The translations under genes and the position numbers were made by a program. A stretch of 6,311 bases of DNA from Cyanobacteria bacterium UBA7694 (GTDB lineage: Bacteria > Cyanobacteriota > Sericytochromatia > UBA7694): NCBI GenBank assembly GCA_002482705.1, contig DLGM01000205.1, forward strand, positions 1-6,311. Reading direction: 5' to 3'. This document shows, piece by piece, positions 5,647-6,311 of this stretch (position 1 is the stretch's first letter; each line of letters starts with the position of its first letter). Below the pieces are notes generated by a model, which saw nothing but the letters and a program-made list of their open reading frames with translations, searched no databases and was not told where the DNA came from.

Positions 5647-5670
5647 AAATGTATGCACGTTGATCCTCAA
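5642..5670 (-). promoter_or_regulatory. Sigma-70 promoter of the flavoprotein-like gene
   Basis: On the minus strand TTGAGG (5665-5670, 4 of 6) and TATTAT (5642-5647, 5 of 6) are separated by exactly 17 bases. Transcription would begin near 5635, giving a leader of about 21 bases that contains the GAGGA ribosome binding site. The -35 lies inside the start of the divergent plus-strand gene. Confidence 0.6.
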
Positions 5671-6311
5671 CCTTTCGAGGCCCTCTTGCCCCAAGCCGCA
5701 GCGATGGGGGGCTTTAAACTGCCTGAGGATGCGCCGAGTTTTAGCCAGTTGTTAAGTGCCCAGTTGGCGACTCCCGCTCCCCCCCCTCCCGCTGCAAATG
5801 GGGGTTTATTGCCGCCGATGATGCCTCCCCCTGAGGTGATGGCGATGTTACAACCGGAAGAAAACACCCAAGAAGCTCTGGCTTTGCAACAACAGCAGGC
5901 GATGCTCGAAGAGCTGATTGAAGAACAGGCTGAAGAGGCGCTGGAAGAAGAGCGGTCTCTGCTGGAGCGCCGTCAGGAGGGGCTAGACGACGGGGAGACA
6001 GTGGGAGAAGATATTTCCTCTGAGCTTGAAGAAACGGATGATGCGGATCCCGATTTTTCTGAACAAGAGGCCTTAGATGTCTCTGCGGATGCGGGGGGTG
6101 ATGATTTTAGCGAGGCCCAAAGAGATGCTCAGGATTTGGCTGATGATGTGGCCTTTACGAGCCAAGAACGGGCCCGGGACGGCGGGCATTCGAAGGAGAC
6201 CCCACCCGGTGGACATCAGTCTTCCCACCAGCAACAGGAAGAGGAGGCCGCTGAAGATCAACAGCTCTCATTCCAGGAAGTGCAGCAATTGGTCGAGACG
6301 GTGCTTAATAT
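5653..6311 (+). CDS. Acidic, Gln/Glu-rich protein with proline-rich N-terminus and coiled coil (partial, runs off the end)
   Basis: I do not recognise this protein. The frame is open for 219 codons plus two bases from ATG 5653 to the end of the window. Layout: a short N-terminal segment (MHVDPQPFEALLPQ, then FSQLLSAQLA by residue 40); a proline-rich stretch at about 41-59; a likely coiled coil at about 73-108 (QEALALQQQQAMLEEL, then EEQAEEALEEERSLLERR); an acidic region at about 110-165 (DDGETVGED, EETDDADPDFSE); a His/Gln/Gly-rich linker at about 173-205; and an amphipathic helix FQEVQQLVETVLN at 207-219, perhaps the start of a folded domain. No signal peptide or membrane segment is seen. 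No Shine-Dalgarno precedes ATG 5653. Alternatives are TTG at 5686, with GAGG five bases upstream, or ATG at 5704. It is divergent from the flavoprotein-like gene with a 38 bp gap. The composition suggests a disordered linker or scaffold role; this is inference. Confidence 0.6.
   Translation, partial: MHVDPQPFEALLPQAAAMGGFKLPEDAPSFSQLLSAQLATPAPPPPAANGGLLPPMMPPPEVMAMLQPEENTQEALALQQQQAMLEELIEEQAEEALEEERSLLERRQEGLDDGETVGEDISSELEETDDADPDFSEQEALDVSADAGGDDFSEAQRDAQDLADDVAFTSQERARDGGHSKETPPGGHQSSHQQQEEEAAEDQQLSFQEVQQLVETVLN

Noticed and set aside
5667..5867. A 66-codon minus-strand frame rich in Gly and Ala
   Set aside because: It is the antisense shadow of the proline-rich part of the plus-strand gene and lacks a ribosome binding site.
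6073..6261. A 62-codon minus-strand frame with a hydrophobic N-terminus
   Set aside because: It lies antisense to the acidic region, where Glu/Asp codons give Leu/Phe/Ile on the other strand; no ribosome binding site is seen.

Overview
The window looks like bacterial DNA from the cyanobacterial lineage. Its centre is an alpha-type ribosomal operon on the minus strand in the cyanobacterial order infA-rpmJ-rpsM-rpsK-rpoA-rplQ, with no rpsD between rpsK and rpoA. The proteins fit that lineage by eye: L17 has the LGLPADQRRALLR segment, L36 is the 37-residue zinc-ribbon type ending KHKQRQG, and IF-1 has the IKILPGDRVKVEL block. Base composition is moderate and no photosynthesis gene is present. 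A propionyl-CoA-carboxylase-type gene lies downstream, and the usual secY/adk/map genes (upstream) and truA/rplM/rpsI genes (downstream) are missing. I therefore suspect a non-photosynthetic relative such as Vampirovibrionia (Melainabacteria), but this is inference, not a firm assignment.

Layout from the low end: (1) 1-415, minus: the N-terminal 138 codons of an acyl-CoA carboxylase carboxyltransferase subunit, running off the window. (2) 416-600: a 185 bp intergenic stretch with a candidate extended -10 promoter. (3) 601-1731, minus: a class-V PLP-dependent aminotransferase-fold enzyme. (4) 1755-1784: a strong intrinsic terminator between rplQ and the aminotransferase. (5) 1803-4542, minus: rplQ, rpoA, rpsK, rpsM, rpmJ and infA, transcribed from infA toward rplQ. 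(6) 4543-4819: a 277 bp intergenic region holding a near-consensus sigma-70 promoter just ahead of infA. (7) 4820-5614, minus: a 264-residue protein resembling a flavoprotein monooxygenase/halogenase whose FAD-binding motifs have decayed. (8) 5653-6311, plus: an open-ended, very acidic, Q/E-rich protein with a proline-rich N-terminal part and a coiled coil.

The core genes work in translation initiation (IF-1), the small subunit (S13, S11), the large subunit (L36, L17) and transcription (RNA polymerase alpha). They form one unit with short gaps; in two places the Shine-Dalgarno of one gene lies in the end of the gene before it. The least understood part is the divergent pair at 4820-6311, where overlapping promoter elements occupy only 38 bp and the plus-strand gene may be read from a leaderless transcript. 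I see no mobile element, CRISPR array, tRNA or rRNA.
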